From contig CAZROR010000104.1 in the NCBI GenBank assembly GCA_964601765.1, positions 1 to 5,341 of the forward strand: a DNA stretch of 5,341 nt, in the 5' to 3' direction. Origin of the DNA: SZUA-181 sp964601765. Lineage in GTDB: Bacteria; Pseudomonadota; Zetaproteobacteria; Mariprofundales; Mariprofundaceae. The notes below the pieces were generated by a model, which saw only the letters and a program-made list of their open reading frames with translations, did not search any database and was not told the DNA's origin. Made by a program: the position numbers and the translations under genes. The number at the start of each line of letters is the position of its first letter. The stretch's first letter is position 1. This document shows, piece after piece, positions 1 to 5,341 of the stretch.

Positions 1-869
1 CAGACATGGGCATCACGCATGTCATTCGCGGGTCGGATCATCTGAACAATACACCGAGGCAGATTCAGCTCTACCAAGCGCTGGGGCTGCCCCTGCCCGA
101 GTTTGCCCATATTCCGCTGATCCATGGTCCCGACGGGGCGAAAATGAGCAAGCGCCACGGTGCCGTGGCTATCACGGAGTACCGCGAGACAGGCTATCTG
201 CCGGAGGCGCTGGTCAATTATCTGGCAAGGCTTGGCTGGTCGCACGGTGATGATGAGGTGTTCAGCCGGGAGCAGCTGATCTCGCTGTTCGATATCCGTG
301 ATGTGGGCAAGGCGGCAGCACGCTTTGACCAGTCCAAGCTGGACTGGCTTAACGGCCATTATCTGCGTGCATCGACACCGGGCGTGCTGCAGCAGGCGCT
401 TGTACCGCACCTGGTAGCCAGCGGTATCGATACCTCGGCCGGGCCTAACTTGTGTCACGTCATCGCCGCCCTGCAGGAACGATCGAAGAATCTCGTTGAT
501 ATGGCGGAGGGGGCACGGCTATTTTACCAGGCGCCTGATACCTACGATGAGAAGGCTGTGAAAAAGCACATCAGGCCACAGACCTGGGACATGCTGCGAG
601 CGTTTCTGGCCCGGGCGGAGACGCTAGAGCCCTGGGATACAACCATGATCCATGCCCTGCTCGTCGAGGTGTGCGAGGCGCATGGTGTTGGCCTTGGCAA
701 GCTCGCCCAGCCCATCCGCATTCTGGTATCGGGGCGCGCTGTTTCTCCTCCGATTGATACCACTCTGGCACTGCTTGGCCGGAATGAGACCATGCGCCGC
801 CTCAGGATAGGTATGGAGCGTTTGGCATCGGCTACAGAATCCTCTCAACACCAGGGTGGCTTGGCGTAG
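1..869 (+). CDS. gltX: Glutamyl-tRNA synthetase, C-terminal part (5' end outside window)
   Basis: Class I aminoacyl-tRNA synthetase of the cytoplasm that charges tRNA(Glu) with glutamate. Glu-tRNA(Glu) also feeds 5-aminolevulinate synthesis in the C5 pathway. The frame is already open at base 3 (Asp codon just before an internal ATG at 6), so the true start lies upstream. By comparison with the E. coli enzyme (about 470 residues) some 190 residues are missing, including the HIGH motif and the zinc-binding insert. Visible are THVIRGSDH (bases 15-41), NNTPRQ, the ATP-binding KMSKRHGA loop (141-164), the downstream YLPEALVNYLARLGWSHGD block, and a C-terminal helical anticodon-binding domain (for example GVGLGKLAQPIRI) ending at TAG 867-869. 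KMSKR replaces the KLSKR of E. coli, a common variant. The SDH in place of the usual (E/D)DH after RG is slightly unusual. The last 25 bases overlap the convergent Rieske gene, and I see no T-tailed terminator after it. Identity is near certain. Confidence 0.97.
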   Translation, partial: DMGITHVIRGSDHLNNTPRQIQLYQALGLPLPEFAHIPLIHGPDGAKMSKRHGAVAITEYRETGYLPEALVNYLARLGWSHGDDEVFSREQLISLFDIRDVGKAAARFDQSKLDWLNGHYLRASTPGVLQQALVPHLVASGIDTSAGPNLCHVIAALQERSKNLVDMAEGARLFYQAPDTYDEKAVKKHIRPQTWDMLRAFLARAETLEPWDTTMIHALLVEVCEAHGVGLGKLAQPIRILVSGRAVSPPIDTTLALLGRNETMRRLRIGMERLASATESSQHQGGLA

Positions 870-1204
870 GACTCAGGTACCTCCACGACTCCATCGGCCT
901 TTCGTACCGGAAGCCTGTCCAGCCCGCACGGGCTTGGCCCCCACACTACGTCGCCGCTATCCGGGGCGAAGTGCGCACCGTGTGTCTGGCATACAAGATA
1001 CTGGCGATCCACGGAAAAGAACTGGCCTGGCAACCAGTCGAGCGGTGTGCCGGCATGAGGGCACTGATTGCGATAGGCGTAGTATCTCCCCTTATGGCAG
1101 ATCACAAAGGCCTGCTCTTCCTGGCCTGCGATTCGGAATGAAAAACATACTGCCTGACCTTCTTCCGGCGGGGGCAACGGCTGCCAGCTTTCGGGTTCGT
1201 GCAT
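845..1204 (-). CDS. Small ferredoxin-type Rieske [2Fe-2S] protein
   Basis: Predicted 119-residue soluble electron-transfer protein. It has the two halves of a Rieske cluster site: C48-P-H50 (in CPHAGTPL) and C72-Q-T-H75 (in CQTHGAHF), separated by 21 residues, followed by a G-rich segment (PDSGDVVWGPSPCG) and a terminal beta strand. It lacks the extra cysteines of the CTHLGC/CPCHGS type found in cytochrome bc1, so it belongs to the low-potential ferredoxin or dioxygenase-ferredoxin style. It has no membrane segment, signal peptide or oxygenase catalytic domain. I chose the ATG at 1204 because similarity to Rieske domains begins near SWQPLP. In-frame ATGs at 1288 and 1354 exist, but the latter would run through the hem operon terminator and into hemY. 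No good Shine-Dalgarno sequence precedes 1204, so the start is not certain. The gene lies past the terminator on the same strand as the hem genes, and its 3' end overlaps gltX by 25 bases. Electron partner and substrate are unknown. Confidence 0.85.
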   Translation of the reverse strand: MHEPESWQPLPPPEEGQAVCFSFRIAGQEEQAFVICHKGRYYAYRNQCPHAGTPLDWLPGQFFSVDRQYLVCQTHGAHFAPDSGDVVWGPSPCGLDRLPVRKADGVVEVPESYAKPPWC

Positions 1205-1301
1205 ATTAACAATGCCAGCATGGCCGGCGGGACGAAACAAGCCTGGATAGTTCAATGGGCACACAGATGGCCCGGCACCTGGCCTCATGAGTCCGTGGCA
1301 T
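1205..1301 (-). other. Leader between hem terminator and Rieske gene
   Basis: This 97-base stretch separates the hem operon terminator from the Rieske start codon I prefer, so it should hold the Rieske promoter if the gene is transcribed independently. On the - strand I see TTGAAC and TTGTTT hexamers, but no -10 element at proper spacing, so I do not call a promoter. It contains an alternative in-frame ATG at 1288-1286, inside the 8-base palindrome CTCATGAG (1284-1291). The 28 residues that start would add do not look like a signal peptide or a Rieske domain. Confidence 0.4.
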
Positions 1302-1331
1302 AAAAAAGGCGGCCACCCGTCGGCAGCCGCC
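1302..1331 (-). terminator. Rho-independent terminator of the hem operon
   Basis: Read on the - strand, GGCGGCTGCC pairs with GGTGGCCGCC around a GACG tetraloop. This gives a 10-bp stem with eight Watson-Crick pairs and two G-T wobbles (arms 1331-1322 and 1317-1308), followed directly by six T (1307-1302). It begins 31 bases after the hemY stop codon, exactly where the operon should end. On the + strand the hairpin is not followed by T residues, so it acts in one direction only and does not serve gltX. Confidence 0.93.
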
Positions 1332-1362
1332 AGCGGCTCAAGAGAACCACTCATATTTTCGT

Positions 1363-2523
1363 TTAGTCCATTTTGCCGGGCTTGTCCAGTGCCAGGGCCT
1401 GCTGATAGCAGCGGCTGGCCTCCTGCCAGTTTTTCTCTGCCGCATACCAGTCACCGCGTGTTTTCCAGGCTTCTCTGCCGGGATGCTGCTCCAACAGCTG
1501 GGCCATGTGTTCCTCGGCCAGTCCGGCCAGTCCGGCGGCATGGGCACACTGGGCCCGGAGCCATAGACGCGACGGATTGAGCGACTCTGCCTTTTCCAGC
1601 CTGCGGTAGGCACGCATGGCATCCTTTTCCAGGATGGCAAACAACGCTTCGGCCACGTCCATATCATCGTGCTGTTCCAGGTAGGTGTTCCACAGTTTGC
1701 TGGCCGCACGCACATCATCCTTCACAAGGTACGCCCTTCCCAGCGCCAATACGATATTCGCAGCATCCGGCTGCAGCTGGTATGCCTTGCGCAGGCTTGC
1801 GATGGCCTCGTCAGGGCGCTCTTCTGCCTGCATGCGGGCAAGCTCGATGCAGGCGTGGGCAAGCCTGGGCTTGATGTCTTCGGCTGCCTCCCCTCCTTTT
1901 TCCCAAGCGGCTTCCAGCATCTGAACCAGCTTTGGCCAGTCGGCCTCGGCTTCGGCCACATCCGGCAGGCGGGCAATGGCTAGTGGTGCATTCGGGTGGA
2001 CCTTGAGCCATGCCTCCAGATGGGCCTTACGGGTAGCCGCGTCCGGTCTGGGGCGGGCATGAGGATCGGTGACGATGCGTGCAGCCAGCGCTGTTTGTAG
2101 TACATCCTGATCCAGGGACGGTGGCGCCTGATCAATGGCCGGGGTGGCAAGTGTGCGTAGCAGGGTGAGCCCCCAGTCGGGAACAATGCCATGGGCCTTG
2201 CCAATGCTGCGTGCACTGACGCCCTGCCGCATATCGATGAGCTTGGCAATATTGTCTTTCAGCTGTGCCTCACGGCGTTTGCGTCCACCGATACGGATGG
2301 CGCGCCAGAGGTGGTTAGGGCCGGACAGTGCAGCGGCAAGGAGGCGTTGTACGACCCAGATGCAGCCAAGTACAAGCAATAACAGGACGATGAAGGCACC
2401 CTGCTTTGTTTCCAGCATCCATCCAAAGGCCTCGATACGCATATCCTGTTCGGCCACTTCGGGGAACAGGGCGATCAGCACGGTCAGTGCCAGGACAAGA
2501 ATCAGAATAAGCATCAGCCGCAT
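1363..2523 (-). CDS. hemY: HemY-like membrane-anchored TPR protein
   Basis: A 386-residue member of the proteobacterial HemY family. It is unrelated to the Bacillus HemY protoporphyrinogen oxidase. Two hydrophobic segments (about residues 3-20 and 43-65) flank a short loop with FGWMLET, so the N terminus is anchored in the inner membrane. A basic stretch follows (GGRKRREAQLK, about 79-89). The rest is helical and alanine-rich, with TPR-like repeats about residues 225-280 and 303-382 (for example PDEAIASLRKAYQLQPD and NWQEASRCYQQALALD). The family is about 390 residues long, so this looks complete. The ATG shares one base with the hemX stop (TGATG), and a GGGG (2536-2533) lies 9 bases upstream, so translation is probably coupled. 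It is the last gene before the operon terminator. HemY homologues travel with hemC, hemD and hemX and are presumed to act late in or around tetrapyrrole synthesis, perhaps as scaffolds, but no reaction is established. The TPR part contains a short 9-bp tandem repeat. Confidence 0.9.
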   Translation of the reverse strand: MRLMLILILVLALTVLIALFPEVAEQDMRIEAFGWMLETKQGAFIVLLLLVLGCIWVVQRLLAAALSGPNHLWRAIRIGGRKRREAQLKDNIAKLIDMRQGVSARSIGKAHGIVPDWGLTLLRTLATPAIDQAPPSLDQDVLQTALAARIVTDPHARPRPDAATRKAHLEAWLKVHPNAPLAIARLPDVAEAEADWPKLVQMLEAAWEKGGEAAEDIKPRLAHACIELARMQAEERPDEAIASLRKAYQLQPDAANIVLALGRAYLVKDDVRAASKLWNTYLEQHDDMDVAEALFAILEKDAMRAYRRLEKAESLNPSRLWLRAQCAHAAGLAGLAEEHMAQLLEQHPGREAWKTRGDWYAAEKNWQEASRCYQQALALDKPGKMD

Positions 2524-3521
2524 CAGCTTGTACCCCGCTCTGTAGCCTGACTCAGGCTATCCAGCCAGTCGTGTGCTGCCTGGCGCATGGCGCCAATGTC
2601 ATCCTGTGCCTTTTTGAAGTCCTGCGGCAGAGCAGCAATCGCGTCTTCTCCGAGTTGTTGCTGAATGTCTTCCAGTAATGCGTGCCAGGCAGCCTGTTCT
2701 GGCCATTGCCCGGCAGCCAGCTGTCGGCCGGCAGCCAGGATACGATGGCGCAGGGCCTCAAGCTGCCGGCGCTCCTGGCTTGGGGACGTGCTCAACCGGA
2801 ACTGGCTGGTGAACCAGGCGAGCCACTTGTTGTCAGGATGGATGCGGATGGTTTCGACGATGGGCGCAGGCAGGCTGTTGGCCACGGCTGTCAATCGGGT
2901 CTGCCAGTCATGCACGCGCGCCTGCAGTTCACGGGCAAGCCGCAGCATGTCATCCGCTCTGGCACGCTCCTCATCACTCAGCACCGGCAGCAAGGTGATG
3001 TCTTCCCAGTAGGTGATGAGCTGTTCGAGCCTGCTCTCCGGCTGCACGATCCAGCGCAGGCGCATGCGAAGATCTGTTTCCTGATGGCGGTACACAGTAC
3101 CCATAAAGACCTGATGCTCACGTCGCGTCTGTGCGAGTTCCTGGCGCAGCGCACGAATGGATGCTCGAAGCTTTGCCACATCGGCAGCGGATACGAGCGG
3201 CCGGGCAGGGGTTGCCGTTATTGCTGGCTGTGGCTGTGGCGTGATCTTCCGTGCCGTGGGAGAGTGTTCGCCTGCCGTGTGCGGCGTGGGACGGCTGAGC
3301 CAGGTATCGAGGTGTTTCATATAAGGCGCACGCACACCTTCCGGGACAAGCAGCCAGGCGAGCGGCAGGGCCAGCACAAGCACACCGGCTATAATCCAGG
3401 GCCAGCGTGTCTTTTTTTCTGCTGACGGCTGTACCTCAGCCACGGTATCTGTACCGGCATCATGTTCTTCCGCCGCTTCCGTTTCGGCAGTTTCCAGCGT
3501 CTGGGGCTTTTCTTCAGCCAT
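2523..3521 (-). CDS. hemX: HemX-like single-pass membrane protein
   Basis: A 332-residue protein with the HemX plan: an acidic, Glu/Ala/Thr-rich cytoplasmic N tail (1-35), a basic patch (KKTR), one membrane helix (about 40-60), a Pro/Thr-rich linker (78-108), then a long helical, coiled-coil-prone periplasmic region (112-215, with AKLRASIRALRQELAQTRRE) and further helices to the end. It has no recognisable S-adenosylmethionine-binding methyltransferase motif, so the old label 'uroporphyrinogen-III C-methyltransferase' sometimes attached to HemX should not be transferred. I chose the ATG at 3521 because it gives a typical acidic start. The in-frame ATG at 3551 adds 10 residues that lie wholly inside hemB. 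The gene starts inside the last codons of hemB (8-base overlap) with no clear Shine-Dalgarno sequence, which suggests translational coupling, and ends on the hemY start. The call rests on architecture plus position next to hemD and hemY, since HemX sequences diverge strongly. Biochemical role is unknown. Confidence 0.82.
   Translation of the reverse strand: MAEEKPQTLETAETEAAEEHDAGTDTVAEVQPSAEKKTRWPWIIAGVLVLALPLAWLLVPEGVRAPYMKHLDTWLSRPTPHTAGEHSPTARKITPQPQPAITATPARPLVSAADVAKLRASIRALRQELAQTRREHQVFMGTVYRHQETDLRMRLRWIVQPESRLEQLITYWEDITLLPVLSDEERARADDMLRLARELQARVHDWQTRLTAVANSLPAPIVETIRIHPDNKWLAWFTSQFRLSTSPSQERRQLEALRHRILAAGRQLAAGQWPEQAAWHALLEDIQQQLGEDAIAALPQDFKKAQDDIGAMRQAAHDWLDSLSQATERGTS
2533..2536 (-). 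promoter_or_regulatory. Probable weak ribosome binding site of hemY
   Basis: A GGGG run on the - strand (within AGCGGGGTAC) ends 9 bases before the hemY ATG, inside the end of hemX. It is only a partial Shine-Dalgarno match. The TGATG stop-start junction makes reinitiation the likelier main route. Confidence 0.4.
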
Positions 3522-4509
3522 CACACAGCCAGCGGGCGGCATCCAGCGCATGGTAGGTGATGATCATGTCTGCGCCAGCACGCCGGAATCCGAGCAGGGT
3601 TTCCAGTACGACACGACGCTCGTCAATCCAGCCCTGGGAGGCCGCCGCCTTGATCATGGCGTATTCACCGGAGACATTGTAAACGGCCAGCGGCAGCAGC
3701 GTGGCGGCCTTAACCCGCTGGATAACATCCATGTAGGCAAGGGCCGGCTTGACCATGAGCATGTCTGCGCCTTCTTCCACATCTAGCACGGCCTCGCGCA
3801 ATGCCTCCCGGACATTGGCCGGATCCATCTGATAGGTGGCACGATTGCCGAAGCTCGGTGCGGAGTCCGCTGCATCGCGGAACGGGCCGAAGTAGGCCGA
3901 GGCGTACTTGACAGCATAGGACATGATCGGAATGTCCGAAAAGCCCGCCCCGTCGAGGCCCTGGCGTATGGCGGCGACCATGCCGTCCATCATGCCGGAC
4001 GGTGCAACCACGTCCACACCAGCCTCGGCGTAGGACACAGCCTCTTTCCGGAGGTTGGCCAGCGTGGCGTCGTTGTCCACATCATTGTCTGCCAGCACAC
4101 CGCAATGACCATGGTCCGTGTATTCGCAGAAGCAGGTATCAGCAATGACACAGGTATCGGGCGCAGCCTTTTTTGCCGCGCGAATGGCCTGCTGGACAAT
4201 ACCCTCCGCATCCCAGCCTGAAGAGCCGATGGCATCCTTGTGCTGCGGGATGCCGAATAGAATCACGCCGGGGATGCCAAGGGCTGCCGCCTCGGACACC
4301 CGTTCACCAACCAGGCTCAGGGGGATGCGGGAGACACCCGGCATGCTGGCTACCGGAACGGGCACATGGATGGTTTCATCCACGAACAGCGGGTAAATGA
4401 GCTGCGCCGGGGACAGGGCATATTCGCGCACGAGCTGCCTGATGGCCTCACTTTTTCTCAGGCGTCGAGGCCGAATGAGGGGGCCGTCCGGAAGCTTCTT
4501 GTCTGTCAT
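3514..4509 (-). CDS. hemB: Porphobilinogen synthase (5-aminolevulinate dehydratase)
   Basis: Cytoplasmic enzyme that condenses two 5-aminolevulinate molecules into porphobilinogen, the second common step of heme synthesis. The 331-residue length is normal. The N-terminal arm (PLIRPRRLRKSEAIRQLVRE) leads into the TIM barrel (LIYPLFVDE, MPGVSR, GIPGVILFG). Metal ligands are Cys126, Cys128 and Cys136 in DTCFCEYTDHGHCG, the zinc-type site. The two Schiff-base lysines are Lys201 (SYAVKYAS) and Lys254 (MLMVKPALAY). SGMMDGM, YNVSGEYAMIKAA and FRRAGADMIITYHALD are also family blocks. No key residue is missing. The ATG at 4509 overlaps the hemD stop in an ATGA, and a good Shine-Dalgarno sequence lies within hemD. 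The 3' end overlaps hemX by 8 bases. Many porphobilinogen synthases, including that of Pseudomonas aeruginosa, replace the cysteine motif with an Asp-rich magnesium type, so the cysteine form here has predictive value for metal use. Identity is certain. Confidence 0.98.
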   Translation of the reverse strand: MTDKKLPDGPLIRPRRLRKSEAIRQLVREYALSPAQLIYPLFVDETIHVPVPVASMPGVSRIPLSLVGERVSEAAALGIPGVILFGIPQHKDAIGSSGWDAEGIVQQAIRAAKKAAPDTCVIADTCFCEYTDHGHCGVLADNDVDNDATLANLRKEAVSYAEAGVDVVAPSGMMDGMVAAIRQGLDGAGFSDIPIMSYAVKYASAYFGPFRDAADSAPSFGNRATYQMDPANVREALREAVLDVEEGADMLMVKPALAYMDVIQRVKAATLLPLAVYNVSGEYAMIKAAASQGWIDERRVVLETLLGFRRAGADMIITYHALDAARWLCDG

Positions 4510-5288
4510 AGGCTCTCTCCCTGTTCGGTGCGATGCAGTTGAAAATAATCAGCCAGGCTATCCAGCATAGACGAAAAACTAGCCTGTTTTGCAACAACCT
4601 GCACGTCCAGTCCCAGCGAGCGTGCGCATGCCGCAGTCTGTGGGCTGATGGCTGCCACCACCGGCCTGCCAGCCAGCCGGGGATCACCGATACGCTGCAC
4701 ATAGTGCCGGGCTGTTTTGGCGCTGCCCAGCAGCACCGCATCGATCCTGCCTTCAGCCAGCTGCCTGCAGATGTCGGCGGCGTCACCGGCAGGGCAGATG
4801 GTGCGATACGCATGGATGGTATGCACTGTGCAGCCATGTCTGCGCAGGCCTTCGGAGAGCAGGTCGCTACCCTCTTCAGCCCGGAAAAATACAAGCGACT
4901 GCGGCACTTTCGTGGCAAGATAGGTCTGCAACAGCCCTGCCTGCGAGGCGGTATCAGGCAGTACGATGCCGGTGACGCCCGCATCACGCAGGGCATCTGC
5001 CGTTTTATTGCCGACCGCGGCAATGGCTGCATGGGCAAGTGCACGGGGGAGCGTCCCTTCCAGCACTTTGGCGACACAGCGCACACCATTGGCGCTCGTG
5101 AACAGCACGTGTCGGTGACCATCCTGCAACAGCGCAAGCCCGCGCCGGATGTTTTCAGGCAGGCATTGCACGGCAAGACAGGGCAGTAGCACCGGGATGC
5201 CTCCGTGCTGCGTGATTTCCCGGCAAACGGGCCCCGCCTGGTCGCGTGCCCGAGTGACGAGAATGCGCTTCCCTGTCAGTGCCTGCAT
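4506..5288 (-). CDS. hemD: Uroporphyrinogen-III synthase
   Basis: Cytoplasmic enzyme that inverts ring D and closes hydroxymethylbilane to uroporphyrinogen III, the branch point to heme, siroheme and cobalamin. With the ATG at 5288 it has 260 residues, as usual for HemD. The start GKRILVTRARDQA (6-18) is the typical first strand and helix. VLFTSANGVR (61-70), AIAAVGNKTADAL (88-100), FFRAEEGSDLLSEGLRRHG (134-152) leading to HAYRT (159-163), VLLGSAKTARHY (185-196) and VVAAISPQTAACARSLGLDV (210-229) follow the family order. HemD is poorly conserved overall, but these blocks are convincing. An in-frame GTG at 5336 would add 16 residues that look nothing like HemD, and the frame stays open to the window edge. 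No strong Shine-Dalgarno sequence precedes 5288, which may mean coupling to an upstream gene. The second-domain block LLGSAKTARHY lacks the Thr-Ser pair commonly seen there. The stop overlaps hemB (ATGA). Confidence 0.94.
   Translation of the reverse strand: MQALTGKRILVTRARDQAGPVCREITQHGGIPVLLPCLAVQCLPENIRRGLALLQDGHRHVLFTSANGVRCVAKVLEGTLPRALAHAAIAAVGNKTADALRDAGVTGIVLPDTASQAGLLQTYLATKVPQSLVFFRAEEGSDLLSEGLRRHGCTVHTIHAYRTICPAGDAADICRQLAEGRIDAVLLGSAKTARHYVQRIGDPRLAGRPVVAAISPQTAACARSLGLDVQVVAKQASFSSMLDSLADYFQLHRTEQGESL
4515..4522 (-). promoter_or_regulatory. Ribosome binding site of hemB
   Basis: On the - strand AGGGAGAG, with core GGAG at 4520-4517, stands 7 bases before the hemB ATG, inside the last codons of hemD. 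It is the best Shine-Dalgarno sequence in the operon and fixes the hemB start. It suggests that hemB is translated efficiently in its own right and not only by reinitiation at the ATGA overlap. Confidence 0.7.
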
Positions 5289-5341
5289 GATGGATGAGCA
5301 TACTGCAACATGGGGCCGTCCATATCCATGGCACACATATG
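5289..5341. other. Upstream edge, no assignable feature
   Basis: These 53 bases precede hemD. On the - strand one frame is open from the window edge to a TGA at 5278-5276, inside hemD, and could be the last codons of an upstream gene. Its residues (ending HPSCRH) do not resemble a HemC C terminus. I see no convincing promoter. Whether hemC or a promoter lies just upstream cannot be told from here. Confidence 0.3.

Noticed and set aside
921..934. AGCCCGCACGGGCT inverted repeat as a gltX terminator
   Set aside because: The stem is short with a tight loop, and no T run follows on either strand. It lies inside Rieske coding sequence.
856..1209. 117-residue + strand frame after gltX
   Set aside because: It covers the Rieske gene in antisense, is Arg/Pro-rich and has no motif. 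The opposite strand has the CPH/CQTH cluster site.
3219..3241. GCTGTG-like short repeat in hemX
   Set aside because: It is only about two copies, coding for a Gln-Pro linker. This is simple low-complexity sequence with no other sign of function.
2682..3425. 247-residue open frame on the + strand opposite hemX
   Set aside because: It lies wholly antisense to hemX, has no recognisable domain, and is the kind of long shadow frame expected in GC-rich coding DNA.
4448..5176. 242-residue open frame on the - strand in another frame of hemD
   Set aside because: Its Cys/Arg/Ser/Trp-rich composition is typical of an out-of-frame reading, while the hemD frame carries the family motifs.
4533..5189. 218-residue open frame on the + strand opposite hemD
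   Set aside because: Antisense to a well-supported hemD, with no family motifs and no independent signals.
1..5341. Neisserial DNA uptake sequence, CRISPR repeats, IS ends, tRNA genes
   Set aside because: I looked for GCCGTCTGAA or its complement, regularly spaced repeats, terminal inverted repeats and tRNA-like cloverleafs by eye and found none.

Overview
The window is a compact, GC-rich chromosomal segment of a proteobacterium. HemX and HemY homologues together with a non-discriminating-looking bacterial GltX (motifs THVIRG, NNTPRQ, KMSKRHGA) point to a gamma/beta-type or neighbouring proteobacterial lineage. I cannot fix the genus. There is no sign of phage, transposon, CRISPR, tRNA or rRNA sequence. 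Almost all bases are coding and the layout is that of housekeeping genes.

Left end, + strand: the C-terminal ~60% of glutamyl-tRNA synthetase (gltX), running in from outside the window and ending at 869. Everything else is on the - strand. Read in the direction of transcription (right to left) it is: hemD (uroporphyrinogen-III synthase, 5288-4506), hemB (porphobilinogen synthase, 4509-3514), a hemX-like gene (3521-2523) and a hemY-like gene (2523-1363). A strong intrinsic terminator follows at 1331-1302. After it come a ~97-base leader and a small ferredoxin-type Rieske [2Fe-2S] protein gene (1204-845), whose 3' end overlaps the 3' end of gltX by 25 bases.

The four hem genes form one tightly coupled operon, with overlaps of 4, 8 and 1 bases. 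HemB condenses two 5-aminolevulinate molecules to porphobilinogen. HemC, not in this window and possibly upstream, would polymerise it, and HemD closes the ring to uroporphyrinogen III. HemX and HemY are membrane-anchored proteins that travel with hemC/hemD in proteobacteria and whose biochemical role is not settled. The less common point is hemB sitting between hemD and hemX. HemB carries the three-cysteine, zinc-type metal motif. GltX makes Glu-tRNA(Glu), which is also the precursor of 5-aminolevulinate in the C5 pathway, but here it is convergent with the hem operon and not co-transcribed with it.

I see no clearly undescribed system. The points most worth a second look are the hemD-hemB-hemX-hemY order, the zinc-type HemB, the orphan Rieske protein just past the operon terminator, and the unassigned roles of HemX and HemY.
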